Shown here one piece after another: positions 26,185 to 34,666 of a stretch of DNA of 38,377 nucleotides. The DNA is from Clostridium sp. (lineage in GTDB: Bacteria > Bacillota > Clostridia > Clostridiales > Clostridiaceae): contig JARLHR010000238.1 in NCBI GenBank assembly GCA_031292145.1, positions 1 to 38,377 on the forward strand, read 5' to 3'. The translations under genes were made by a program, and so were the position numbers. Every line of letters starts with the position of its first letter. Positions within the stretch are counted from its first letter, which is position 1. Under the pieces are notes generated by a model. That model saw only the letters and a list, made by a program, of their open reading frames with translations, made no database searches and was not told the origin of the DNA.

Positions 26185-27186
26185 ATGAAGGTAGCTATAG
26201 ATGGAATGGGTGGCGATAATGCACCAGCAGCTGTAGTAGAAGGTGCGATTCAGGCTCTAAAAGAATATGATAATATTGAACTGTATATTACAGGGCCAAG
26301 AGAATTAATAAATCAGGAATTAGGCAAATATACTTATCCGGTAGAAAAAGTAAATGTAGTTGATGCTAAGGAGGTAATTTCACCTAATGAGCATCCTGTG
26401 ATGGCATTGCGAAGAAAAAAAGATGCAAGCATTGTTAAAGCATTAAACTTAGTCAAAGAAGGAACGTGTGATGCTATAATATCAGGGGGAAGCACAGGTG
26501 CGTTTTTAGCAGGGTGTACACTGATAATAGGGAGAATTGATGGGGTAGAAAGACCTGCTCTTGCGCCGATTATGCCAGGTAGACGTGGAAGTTTCATGAT
26601 AGTAGATGTTGGTGCTAATGTCGATTGTAAACCACAATTTTTAGTTCAGTTTGCAAAAATGGGCAAAATATATTATGAAAAGTCATTTAATGTAAAAAAT
26701 CCTAGTATTGGCCTTATAAATATTGGAGAAGAAGAAGAAAAAGGAAATGAACTTACGAAAGCTACTTTTAAATTATTAAAAGAAGAAAGTTCTATTAATT
26801 TTAAAGGGAATATTGAACCAAGAGAAATACCGACTGGTGATACTAATGTTTTGGTAAGTGATGGTTTTGTGGGAAACACAGCTTTGAAAATGTATGAAGG
26901 ATCTGCATCTAGTATTTTAGGAATAATAAAAGATGAACTGCTTAAATCATCAATCATATCTAAATTTGGTGTAGTATTATTAAAACCTGTATTAAAAAAT
27001 ATAATGAAAAGGTTTGATTATAAGGAATACGGAGGGGCGCCGTTTTTGGGCGTTAATGGAATTTGCATAAAAGCTCATGGTAGTTCAGATGCAAAAGCCT
27101 TTAAGAATTCTATTAAACAAACTAAAATTTTCTATGATAATAATGTGTTGCAAGAAATAAAGAATGAATTTAATATTAAAAATTAA
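26185..27186 (+). CDS. plsX: Phosphate acyltransferase PlsX
   Basis: Makes acyl-phosphate from acyl-ACP, the entry step of phospholipid synthesis in most Firmicutes; PlsY then uses the product. The 333-aa length is normal. Visible hallmarks are [10 protein letters not shown] at 5-14, [11 protein letters not shown] and the C-terminal [19 protein letters not shown]. The ribosome site GGGAGG lies 8 bases before ATG. plsX is followed after 80 bases by acpP, whose product carries the acyl chains, and both resemble the yceD-rpmF-plsX-acpP-rnc-smc order of other clostridia. fapR is not next to it. Confidence 0.96.
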   Translation: MKVAIDGMGGDNAPAAVVEGAIQALKEYDNIELYITGPRELINQELGKYTYPVEKVNVVDAKEVISPNEHPVMALRRKKDASIVKALNLVKEGTCDAIISGGSTGAFLAGCTLIIGRIDGVERPALAPIMPGRRGSFMIVDVGANVDCKPQFLVQFAKMGKIYYEKSFNVKNPSIGLINIGEEEEKGNELTKATFKLLKEESSINFKGNIEPREIPTGDTNVLVSDGFVGNTALKMYEGSASSILGIIKDELLKSSIISKFGVVLLKPVLKNIMKRFDYKEYGGAPFLGVNGICIKAHGSSDAKAFKNSIKQTKIFYDNNVLQEIKNEFNIKN

Positions 27187-27208
27187 TTAAAATATATTCA
27201 AACTTATA

Positions 27209-27237
27209 TTGACGATTTAAACAATATATAATATTAT
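27209..27237 (+). promoter_or_regulatory. Sigma-A promoter of acpP
   Basis: TTGACG (27209-27214) and TATTAT (27232-27237) are 17 bases apart, giving a leader of about 25 bases. It allows acpP to be expressed apart from plsX. Confidence 0.7.
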
Positions 27238-27266
27238 CTAAATGTAGAACTTGGGAGGTGAAATGA

Positions 27267-27497
27267 ATGTTTGAAAAAATCCAAGCAATTATTGCTGATA
27301 AGTTAAGTATCGATGTAGAAAGCGTTGTTATGGAAGCATCATTTATAGAAGATTTAAATGCTGACTCATTAGATATAGTTGAGCTTATAATGGCTCTAGA
27401 AGATGAACTAGATATGGAAATTCCAGACGAAGATGTTGAAAACTTTAAAACAGTTGGAGATGTTGTCAATTACGTAAAAGCTCATCACGAAGAATAA
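27267..27497 (+). CDS. acpP: Acyl carrier protein
   Basis: A 76-aa acidic four-helix carrier that holds fatty acyl chains on a 4'-phosphopantetheine arm. The attachment serine is Ser34 in the DSL motif ([11 protein letters not shown]). GGGAGGTG lies 8 bases before ATG. The gene has its own promoter upstream and a strong terminator directly after it, suiting the high level usual for ACP. The prosthetic group comes from coenzyme A, made by the CoaBC/CoaD pathway represented in this window. Confidence 0.97.
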   Translation: MFEKIQAIIADKLSIDVESVVMEASFIEDLNADSLDIVELIMALEDELDMEIPDEDVENFKTVGDVVNYVKAHHEE

Positions 27498-27500
27498 AAT

Positions 27501-27530
27501 AATCCCGCACTTTGCGGGATTTTATCTTTT
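27501..27530 (+). terminator. Terminator of acpP
   Basis: The GC-rich stem AATCCCGC (27501-27508) / GCGGGATT (27514-27521) has a 5-base loop and runs into TTTATCTTTT. It is one of the few GC-rich structures in the window. Confidence 0.92.
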
Positions 27531-27618
27531 CTTAATTAATTAGTTTATTCTTGAATTTGTTATTATTGAAAAATTAGCTATTAGCAAATTGAAGAATAAA
27601 CTTCAAGGAGTGGAATAT

Positions 27619-28317
27619 ATGAATAGATATACACTTAGAGAAGTGGAAGAAAACCTAGGAGTTTGTTTTAATAATCCGACTTTACTAAAAACAGCGCTTA
27701 CACATAGCTCATTTGGAAATCAATTTAAAGATGCTGAATACAATGAAAGGCTTGAATTTTTAGGAGATTCAGTTTTACAATTATGTATTACGGAACATCT
27801 TTTTAATAATTATAAGCACAAAAGTGAAGGGGAATTGACTAAAACAAGAAGCTTGATAGTTTGTGAGAACTCTCTTTATGAAATTGCAAAAAAATTAAAT
27901 CTTGGTAATTTTATTAGAATGAGTAAAGGAGAAGAACTTACAGGAGGAAGAGACAGGATTTCTATACAAGCAGATGCAGTTGAAGCAGTAATCGCAGCGG
28001 TTTATTTAGATAAAGGAATTGGTTTTGTAAGAGACTTTATATTACTTCATTTTGAAGATGTAATAAGTAATGCTATAAGTAATAAGATCGTACTAGACTT
28101 TAAGACGAAGCTTCAGGAATTGATTCAAAAAGACGGAGAAGTAGTGATTCAATATGAGTTATCAAAATATGAAGGACCTCCTCATAGGCGAAAGTTTTTC
28201 ACAAATGTAATTATAGATAAAAAACTTATGGGTGAAGGTTCTGGGTATAGTAAAAAGGAATCAGAACAAAATGCGGCTAAACAGGCGTTAGATATATTGG
28301 AAGGTATACATGAGTAA
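27619..28317 (+). CDS. rnc: Ribonuclease III
   Basis: Cleaves double-stranded RNA, including the 16S and 23S rRNA precursor stems. The catalytic domain has the signature ERLEFLGDS at 43-51 (Glu43 and Asp50) and Asp119/Glu122 in QADAVEAVIAAVY. The double-stranded RNA-binding domain follows (about 158-229). The start is ATG 27619 (232 aa), 7 bases after AAGGAGTGG; the upstream frame from TTG 27589 has no ribosome site. It overlaps the next gene by eight bases. Confidence 0.96.
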   Translation: MNRYTLREVEENLGVCFNNPTLLKTALTHSSFGNQFKDAEYNERLEFLGDSVLQLCITEHLFNNYKHKSEGELTKTRSLIVCENSLYEIAKKLNLGNFIRMSKGEELTGGRDRISIQADAVEAVIAAVYLDKGIGFVRDFILLHFEDVISNAISNKIVLDFKTKLQELIQKDGEVVIQYELSKYEGPPHRRKFFTNVIIDKKLMGEGSGYSKKESEQNAAKQALDILEGIHE

Positions 28318-29338
28318 AAATTATTATATAATACCTATATTTGTGCCACATGAAGGGTGTCCTCATAATTGTGTATTTTGTAATCAGGATAGAATTACAG
28401 GTGTGAATGAAGAGGTTACCTCACAAACTGTAAGGGATACAATAAATGATTATTTAAAAACTATAGAAAATAAAAGTGCAACTATTGAGGTTTCATTTTT
28501 TGGTGGAACATTTACAGGGGTAAAAGAAGAAAAACAAAAAGAACTTTTAGGAGTAGCTAAGGAATATAAAGAAAAAAATCTTATTAATAAAATAAGATTG
28601 TCTACAAGACCGGATTATATTGATGAATATATATTAACTTATCTAAAAGAATTTGGAGTTGATATAATAGAACTTGGAGTTCAATCTCTTGATGAAGAGG
28701 TATTAAGAAAGGCTGGAAGAGGTCACAGTGTTAATGATGTTTTAAATGCATCTAGATTGATCAAAGAGTATAAATTTGTTTTAGGGCATCAAATAATGCC
28801 AGGATTGCCAGGAGATACTTTTGAGAAGGATATGCACACTACAAAAGAATCAATTGCAATGAAACCTGATATTTGTAGAATATATCCATCATTAGTGATA
28901 AAGGACACACCGATGGAAGAAATGTATCTACGTCATGAGTATGTTCCGTATTCTTTAGAAGAAGCTGTGCATGTAAGCAAGATTATGTATGATATGTATC
29001 GAAAGAGCGATATAAATGTTATAAGAATAGGTCTTCAGCCAACAGAAAGTATAAATGAGGGAAAAGACATCATAGCAGGTCCGTTCCACCCTTCATTTAG
29101 AGAATTAGTTGAAGGAACTTTAATGGTAGACATGATTTTGGAAAATATGAAAGATGAAGAAAATGCAGTAGCTTATATTAATTCTAAAGATATAAGTAAA
29201 CTTTATGCCAATAAAAAAGTATATTTTAATAGATTGAATGAAAATCATAAAAATCTTGTTGTAAAGCAAAGCAATGATGTTAACAGAGGATGTATAAAGC
29301 TGCATCTTAAGGATGAAGAAATAAATATAATATATTAG
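28310..29338 (+). CDS. Radical SAM protein, short Elp3-like family
   Basis: A 342-aa radical SAM protein. CxxxCxxC at Cys17, Cys21 and Cys24 (GCPHNCVFC) binds the 4Fe-4S cluster. FFGGTFTG, IELGVQSLDEEVL and HQIMPGLPGDT are typical of the Elp3/oxygen-independent coproporphyrinogen-like group. Unlike true Elp3, it has no acetyltransferase domain; the protein ends at about the length of the radical SAM part plus a small C-terminal domain. Clostridia often carry this gene between rnc and smc, labelled elongator complex protein 3. Its substrate is unknown; a tRNA modification role is only a guess. Translation is probably coupled to rnc (8-base overlap). Confidence 0.88.
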   Translation: MSKNYYIIPIFVPHEGCPHNCVFCNQDRITGVNEEVTSQTVRDTINDYLKTIENKSATIEVSFFGGTFTGVKEEKQKELLGVAKEYKEKNLINKIRLSTRPDYIDEYILTYLKEFGVDIIELGVQSLDEEVLRKAGRGHSVNDVLNASRLIKEYKFVLGHQIMPGLPGDTFEKDMHTTKESIAMKPDICRIYPSLVIKDTPMEEMYLRHEYVPYSLEEAVHVSKIMYDMYRKSDINVIRIGLQPTESINEGKDIIAGPFHPSFRELVEGTLMVDMILENMKDEENAVAYINSKDISKLYANKKVYFNRLNENHKNLVVKQSNDVNRGCIKLHLKDEEINIIY

Positions 29339-29359
29339 CGAGAGAGTACTCTCGCTTTT
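29337..29359 (+). terminator. Terminator after the radical SAM gene
   Basis: The stem GCGAGAG (29338-29344) / CTCTCGC (29349-29355) has the loop AGTA and runs into TTTTAG. It overlaps the last base of the stop codon. It separates rnc and the radical SAM gene from smc. Confidence 0.8.
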
Positions 29360-29484
29360 AGTATGTTAAGGTGTCTTTAAAAGGAAGAATATTTAAGACT
29401 TTTAACTTGTGGTTTCTTTAGGAAAGTTGATTGATATTTATTAATCTTTACTATAAACTAAGTTATAATGAAGGAGTGTTTAAT

Positions 29485-29583
29485 ATGAAAAAAAAGACTA
29501 GAGGAAAAATGAAAGTTGCAATGGCTATTTTTGTTATAATAATATTTATTATGGGATTATTACCTACTATACTTTACTGGTAA
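29485..29583 (+). CDS. Small single-span membrane protein upstream of smc
   Basis: A 32-codon gene with an AAGGAG eight bases before ATG. The product starts with a basic stretch (MKKKTRGKMK), followed by one hydrophobic helix of about 18 residues and the ending PTILYW. It is probably inserted N-in in the membrane. smc starts 11 bases after its stop with its own AAGGAG, so the two are probably co-transcribed. It resembles the very short basic-plus-helix proteins grouped as DUF4044, but I cannot confirm the family by eye. Its function is unknown. Confidence 0.7.
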   Translation: MKKKTRGKMKVAMAIFVIIIFIMGLLPTILYW

Positions 29584-29594
29584 GGAGTGGGCAC

Positions 29595-32500
29595 ATGTTT
29601 TTAAAATCTCTGGAAATACGAGGATTTAAATCTTTTGCTGATAAGACAGAATTAAAATTTAGAAAAGGTGTTACAGCTGTTGTAGGACCTAATGGAAGTG
29701 GAAAAAGTAATATTTCTGATGCTGTAAGATGGGTCCTGGGGGAACAAAGCATTAAAGTCTTAAGAGGCGGAAAGATGGAGGACGTAATTTTTGCTGGGAC
29801 TCAGTTTAGAAAGCCTGTTGGATTAGCGCAAGTTTCGTTAACATTAGATAATAGCGATGAAAAATTAGCAACAGAATATAATGAGGTTACAGTATCGAGA
29901 AGAATATTTAGATCTGGTGAATCTGAGTATTTAATAAATAATTCAAAGTGCAGGCTTAAGGATGTAACTAATCTTTTTATGGATACTGGAATAGGTAAGG
30001 AAGGATATTCATTAATTGGACAAGGTAAGATTGAAGCTATATTGAGTGGCAAACCCGAAGATAGGAGAGCTCTTTTGGAAGAAGCTGCTGGAATCGTAAA
30101 ATTTAAGAATAGAAAAGAGGAAGCTGAAAAGAAATTAAGCAACACTGATGAGAATTTAGTTAGAATAAATGATATACTATCGACTTATAAAGATAGAATA
30201 GAACCTTTAAGACTTGAAAGAGAAAAAGCGTTGGAATTTAATGAATTATCTAAAGACTTAAAGAAAAAAGAAGTATCTATCATAGTTCATAGCATAAATA
30301 AAATGGAAGAGGAATTAAAAAGCTTTAATACTGACTTAAATATTAAAATTAAAGAAATTGAAGAAAAGCAAAAAGAATTGGCTGATGATAAGGCAAAACT
30401 TAAGGAACTAGAATATAAGATAGAAGAATTAGATAAAAAGAATTTGTCGGATAAAGAACAATATTATAGCTTAAAAGAAATAGTAAGTGAAGATGAAAAA
30501 AGTATTGGTCTTTACCGTGAAAGAATTAAGAATTTTGAAGAGAGAATAAATAGAAATAATTATGAATTAAGTGATATTTCAGTCAAAATAGAACAACTAA
30601 AAGAAAATAAATTATTGTTAGAAAATGAATTAAATAAAAGGTTAGAGGAACAAAAAGTTAAAAACCAAGGAATAGCTAAATTACAAGAAGATAATATGAA
30701 AAGTTCAAAGGAACTTAAAACTATTGAAGAAGAATTGAAAATTTTAAAAGAAGGCGAATTTGAACTTTTAAGAAGTAATTCTGATATAAAGAATGAGATT
30801 ACTATATTAAATAAGGATCTTTCGCTCAGGGAAGAAAAAAGAGAAAATCTTAATTCATCCATATCGTCTTTGGAACACAATATAGTAATTAATTTAGCAA
30901 CTTACAAAGGTTTAAACAATGATATTGAAAATAGGAAAGATAAAATAAAATTATTAAATTTAAAAATTGCAGAAGATAAGAAAAGAATAGGTATATTATC
31001 TGCAAATTTAACTAAAAAGGAAAATGAATTTAGAGAAGTAAATAGGATATTAACAAAGCTGGATGCCAATAAAGCCATGTTGGAAAACCTGGAAAAGCAT
31101 TATGAAGGATATAATAGATCAGTAAAATCGCTGATGGAATCAATTCATAGGGAAAGAATTGCTTCTGCCAGCGATACTAAGGTTTTGGGTGAAATTTTTA
31201 CCGTGAATAAGAATTATGAGGTTGCTATTGAAATAGCGTTGGGTGCAGCAATTTCTAATGTGATAACTCAAAATGAAGAAATTGCTAAAGTTCTTATAGG
31301 GTATTTGAAAAAAAATAATTTAGGAAGAGCTACATTTTTGCCGTTAAATATAATTAAAGGTAAAAAGCTTGAGTTAGATAAAAGTATTACTGGAGCTGCT
31401 GGTTACGTTGGTATTGCAAGTGACATAATATCTTACGATCAAGAGTATAGTAATATAATAAATTATGTTCTTGGAAGAACTATAGTTTGCAGCAATATGG
31501 ATTGTGCTTTAAATATTGCTCGTATAGGGAAGTATAATTATAGGATTGTTACATTAGAAGGAGAAGTAATAAATCCAGGTGGAGCTTTAACTGGTGGTAG
31601 CATAAAAGGAAAAAATTCTAATGTGCTAGGAAGAAAAAGAGAAATTGAAGAATTATCAAAGGATATAAATGAAAAAAAAGAACGTTATGAAGAATTGACA
31701 AAACTAGTGCAAGAGCTCAAGGAAGAAATTAAGAATTTAGATGAGGGCATATTGAACCAAAGAGATGAGGTTCATGAAAAAAATATAGAATTAACTAAAA
31801 AAGAAAGTGAAATTAAAGCACTACAAAATGATACTGATACATTAAAAAGAAATTTGGAAATAACTAAGGATGAAATAAAAAGAATAATAAATGAAAAAGA
31901 AACCATTTTAGAAAAAATCAAAATCAAGGAAGCGGAAATTAAATCTATTGAAAGTGAAAATACTTTTAATAAAAGTAAGGGTATTGAATTAGAAGAGTTA
32001 ATAAAAGTAAGAACCCAAGAAGTAAATGACAATGACTCTAAACTTACAGAAATGAAAATAAATAAAGCGACTTTAGATCAGACTATTGAAAATAAGAAAA
32101 GTGACTTTTTACGAATTGAAAAAGAAATAAGTGATTTCATTTCTAAGAATAAACTTTTAAATAATGAAAATGATGAAAATAAAAAGAATATTGAAAGTTT
32201 AAATTTAGATATAAAAGTTAAAAATAAAACTATAGAAGAAAATACTATTAGCATTAATAAATTAGAACTGAGTTTTAAGGATGAAGAAATAATAAAAGAA
32301 AAGTTAAAGCAAGAGTTTAAAGAAAAAGATAGTATTATAAGTAATATTTTAGATGAAGTCAGAGTAAAGGAAATAGAAGTTAATAAAAGAGAAGTGATTA
32401 AAGCTAAAAAAGAAGCTGATAAAGAGAATGTCTATAAAAAACTTAATGATGAATTAGAATTAACATATGCAGAAGCGTTAGACATATGGGAGCCAGTAAA

Positions 32501-33158
32501 GGATGAAGAGGCATTAAGGCAAGATATTTCTTCAACAAAAGGAAAGATAACAAGATTAGGAATAGTAAATTTAGCTGCAATAGAAGAATATGAAGAGATA
32601 AAGGAAAAATATGAGTTTATGTCTGCTCAAGCAGAAGATTTAGAAAATGCAAAAAAAGAGCTAAAGGCCGTTATTGAAGAAATGACAAATGAAATGAAAA
32701 GTTTATTTAAAGATAACTTTAAAATTCTAAACTATAATTTCAATGAAACCTTTAAAGATTTATTTAAAGGTGGAAGCGCAGAACTTATTTTAGGTGAAGG
32801 TGATGAACTAACAGCTAATATTGATATAAATGTAGAGCCGCCAGGTAAAAGACTTCAAAACATTAATTTAATGTCTGGTGGAGAAAAGGTTTTATCTGCA
32901 ATAGCATTATTATTTGCAATTCTAAAAATGAAGCCAACTCCGTTTTGTATATTAGATGAGATAGAAGCGGCTTTAGATGATGCAAATGTATATAGATATG
33001 CAGAATTTTTAAAAATGTTCTCCCAAAATACTCAATTTATAATAATAACTCACAGAAAAGGTACTATGGAGGTTAGTGATATTATTTATGGGGTAACTAT
33101 GGAGGAAAAAGGAGTATCTAAGGTTGTGTCAGTAGACTTGTCAGAAAATTTTAATTAG
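29595..33158 (+). CDS. smc: Chromosome segregation protein SMC
   Basis: The ATPase core of bacterial condensin; it works with ScpA and ScpB to align chromosome arms. The 1187-aa length is typical. Walker A GPNGSGKS is at 31-38, followed by a long coiled coil (about 165-500), the hinge domain (about 505-660, ending near GGALTGGS) and the returning coiled coil. The C-terminal head has the signature LMSGGEK at 1092-1098 and Walker B ILDEIEAALDD, with Asp1121 and Glu1122. TAAGGAG lies before ATG. ftsY starts just after its stop, the conserved smc-ftsY pair. Confidence 0.98.
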   Translation: MFLKSLEIRGFKSFADKTELKFRKGVTAVVGPNGSGKSNISDAVRWVLGEQSIKVLRGGKMEDVIFAGTQFRKPVGLAQVSLTLDNSDEKLATEYNEVTVSRRIFRSGESEYLINNSKCRLKDVTNLFMDTGIGKEGYSLIGQGKIEAILSGKPEDRRALLEEAAGIVKFKNRKEEAEKKLSNTDENLVRINDILSTYKDRIEPLRLEREKALEFNELSKDLKKKEVSIIVHSINKMEEELKSFNTDLNIKIKEIEEKQKELADDKAKLKELEYKIEELDKKNLSDKEQYYSLKEIVSEDEKSIGLYRERIKNFEERINRNNYELSDISVKIEQLKENKLLLENELNKRLEEQKVKNQGIAKLQEDNMKSSKELKTIEEELKILKEGEFELLRSNSDIKNEITILNKDLSLREEKRENLNSSISSLEHNIVINLATYKGLNNDIENRKDKIKLLNLKIAEDKKRIGILSANLTKKENEFREVNRILTKLDANKAMLENLEKHYEGYNRSVKSLMESIHRERIASASDTKVLGEIFTVNKNYEVAIEIALGAAISNVITQNEEIAKVLIGYLKKNNLGRATFLPLNIIKGKKLELDKSITGAAGYVGIASDIISYDQEYSNIINYVLGRTIVCSNMDCALNIARIGKYNYRIVTLEGEVINPGGALTGGSIKGKNSNVLGRKREIEELSKDINEKKERYEELTKLVQELKEEIKNLDEGILNQRDEVHEKNIELTKKESEIKALQNDTDTLKRNLEITKDEIKRIINEKETILEKIKIKEAEIKSIESENTFNKSKGIELEELIKVRTQEVNDNDSKLTEMKINKATLDQTIENKKSDFLRIEKEISDFISKNKLLNNENDENKKNIESLNLDIKVKNKTIEENTISINKLELSFKDEEIIKEKLKQEFKEKDSIISNILDEVRVKEIEVNKREVIKAKKEADKENVYKKLNDELELTYAEALDIWEPVKDEEALRQDISSTKGKITRLGIVNLAAIEEYEEIKEKYEFMSAQAEDLENAKKELKAVIEEMTNEMKSLFKDNFKILNYNFNETFKDLFKGGSAELILGEGDELTANIDINVEPPGKRLQNINLMSGGEKVLSAIALLFAILKMKPTPFCILDEIEAALDDANVYRYAEFLKMFSQNTQFIIITHRKGTMEVSDIIYGVTMEEKGVSKVVSVDLSENFN

Positions 33159-33170
33159 GAGGAAATGAAT

Positions 33171-34079
33171 TTGTTTGGAAATTTATTCAATAAACTAAAA
33201 GATGGATTAACAAAAACTAGGGATGGATTAACTGATAAAATTAATGAGGTATTAAAGCTCGCAATAACAATAGATGAAGATCTATATGAGGAATTAGAAG
33301 AAATCTTAATTACGTCAGATGTAGGTATGGATACTACTGTAGATATTATAGAAAGATTAAGAAATAAGATACGTAAGGAAAAGATAAATGATCCTCAAGA
33401 TGTAAAGCCGGCATTAAAAGAAGTAATTAAGGAAATGCTGCTTGAAGGCAATTATGAAGATGATGAACAAGGTAAGAAAGTAATGTTGATAATTGGAGTT
33501 AATGGGGTTGGGAAAACCACTTCAATAGGAAAACTTGCAGCTAAAAATAAAGAAGAAGGTAAAAAGGTGTTGTTAGCAGCAGCAGATACATTTAGAGCAG
33601 CTGCGATAGATCAACTTGAAGTTTGGAGTAATAGAGCTGAGGTTGACTTAGTTAAACATCAAGAAGGATCGGATCCGGCAGCAGTAGTTTTTGATGCCAT
33701 AGAAGCATCCAAGGCTAGAAACGTTGATTTGTTAATATGTGATACAGCTGGAAGACTTCATAATAAAAAGAATTTAATGAATGAGCTTGAAAAGATAAAT
33801 AGAATAATAGATAGAGAGTTAGAAGGATTCAAAAAAGAAACGTTGCTTGTTTTAGATGCAACTACAGGACAAAATGCTGTAATTCAAGCAAAGCAATTCA
33901 TGGAGGCTTGTCCTATCGATGGGATAATATTGACTAAGTTAGATGGTACTGCAAAAGGTGGAGTAGTTCTATCAATAAAGCAAAGTTTAAGTATTCCAGT
34001 TAGATATATAGGAGTTGGAGAAGGTATTGATGATCTTCAAAAGTTTGATGCGGAAGCTTTTGCTGAAGCGCTAATTTAG
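33171..34079 (+). CDS. ftsY: Signal recognition particle receptor FtsY
   Basis: The membrane-associated GTPase that docks SRP-ribosome complexes at the translocon. The start is set at TTG 33171 (302 aa): AGGAGG lies 8 bases upstream and the N-terminus MFGNLFNKLKDGL matches other clostridial FtsY. The frame also has an ATG at 33165, but only two bases separate it from the ribosome site. NG domain: P-loop GVNGVGKTT (109-117), DTFRAAA, DTAGRLHNK and TKLDGTAKGG. It is the short form without the acidic A domain seen in proteobacteria. Its partner Ffh is encoded at 34667. Confidence 0.96.
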   Translation: MFGNLFNKLKDGLTKTRDGLTDKINEVLKLAITIDEDLYEELEEILITSDVGMDTTVDIIERLRNKIRKEKINDPQDVKPALKEVIKEMLLEGNYEDDEQGKKVMLIIGVNGVGKTTSIGKLAAKNKEEGKKVLLAAADTFRAAAIDQLEVWSNRAEVDLVKHQEGSDPAAVVFDAIEASKARNVDLLICDTAGRLHNKKNLMNELEKINRIIDRELEGFKKETLLVLDATTGQNAVIQAKQFMEACPIDGIILTKLDGTAKGGVVLSIKQSLSIPVRYIGVGEGIDDLQKFDAEAFAEALI

Positions 34080-34080
34080 G

Positions 34081-34122
34081 TAAGAAGTAAGAAGTAAGAA
34101 GTAAGAAGTAAGGAGTAAGAGT
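34081..34122 (+). repeat. Tandem 7-base repeat after ftsY (copy C)
   Basis: Six heptamers run from 34081: TAAGAAG four times, then TAAGGAG and TAAGAGT. They start two bases after the ftsY stop. A 7-bp hairpin GAAAAGC (34131-34137) / GCTTTTC (34143-34149) follows, similar to the one in the 15251 element. Confidence 0.9.
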
Positions 34123-34158
34123 TTAGGGAGGAAAAGCTAGTGGCTTTTCTGAAATTAA

Positions 34159-34248
34159 TTTAGAGGTATTTCGAAGAGAAAGTGAATATGACATTTGAAT
34201 TTGAAAGCGAGAACTTTCTCTTTGAAGCTGCCATCTAAAATTTTTTTA
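34159..34248 (+). terminator. Long-stem terminator after ftsY
   Basis: AAGAGAAAGT (34174-34183) pairs with ACTTTCTCTT (34213-34222); TTC/GAA extends this to 14 bp with one G-U pair. TTTAGA (34159-34164) pairs with TCTAAA (34234-34239). Seven T follow. It separates smc-ftsY from ylxM-ffh. Confidence 0.75.
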
Positions 34249-34268
34249 TTGGTGTTAAGTAAAAATAC

Positions 34269-34297
34269 TTGACACGCATAAAGAATCCTGTTAAAAT
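34269..34297 (+). promoter_or_regulatory. Strong sigma-A promoter of ylxM-ffh
   Basis: A perfect TTGACA (34269-34274) and TAAAAT (34292-34297) are 17 bases apart. The leader is about 20 bases and contains AAGGTG, the ribosome site of ylxM. Confidence 0.9.
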
Positions 34298-34323
34298 CTC
34301 TTTTGTGGGTAAGGTGATTAGAA

Positions 34324-34653
34324 ATGGAAGATAGAGTTGAGATTTCGTTGCTTATGGATTTGTATGGTTCATTATTAACACAAAAGCAAAATGAAATTAT
34401 GCAGTGGTATTATAATGACGATTTATCTTTAGCTGAAATAGCTGAACTTAACAAGACAAGTCGCCAAGCTATTCACGATTTGATTAAAAGATGTTATAAA
34501 CAGCTTCTATCCTATGAAAGTAAGCTTCACTTACTTGAAAAGAGTATAAACAAGGAAAAAGAGATTATGAATTTTTTAGGAAATTTAAAAAATAGATATT
34601 CCATAGAAGATGAGGATATTATAAAATATAAAGAAAAACTAGAAAATTTATAA
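34324..34653 (+). CDS. ylxM: SRP-associated helix-turn-helix protein YlxM
   Basis: A 109-aa protein of the YlxM (UPF0122) family, encoded directly before ffh in most Firmicutes. A sigma-factor-like helix-turn-helix region LTQKQNEIMQWYYNDDLSL is followed by AEIAELNKTSRQAIHDLIKR (about 18-59), then a charged C-terminal helix. In streptococci YlxM binds the SRP complex and affects its GTPase cycle; DNA binding has not been established. It is expressed from the strong promoter at 34269 together with ffh (13-base gap). AAGGTG lies 7 bases before ATG. Confidence 0.94.
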   Translation: MEDRVEISLLMDLYGSLLTQKQNEIMQWYYNDDLSLAEIAELNKTSRQAIHDLIKRCYKQLLSYESKLHLLEKSINKEKEIMNFLGNLKNRYSIEDEDIIKYKEKLENL

Positions 34654-34666
34654 GGAGGAGGTTAAC

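Noticed and set aside
29427-29469. Promoter for the small gene before smc
   Set aside because: Several partial TTGAT boxes and a TATAAT exist, but the best -10 would start transcription inside the ribosome site, and the others have poor boxes.
34081-34122. CRISPR-like tandem repeat
   Set aside because: The unit is seven bases with no spacers; it is a simple tandem repeat.
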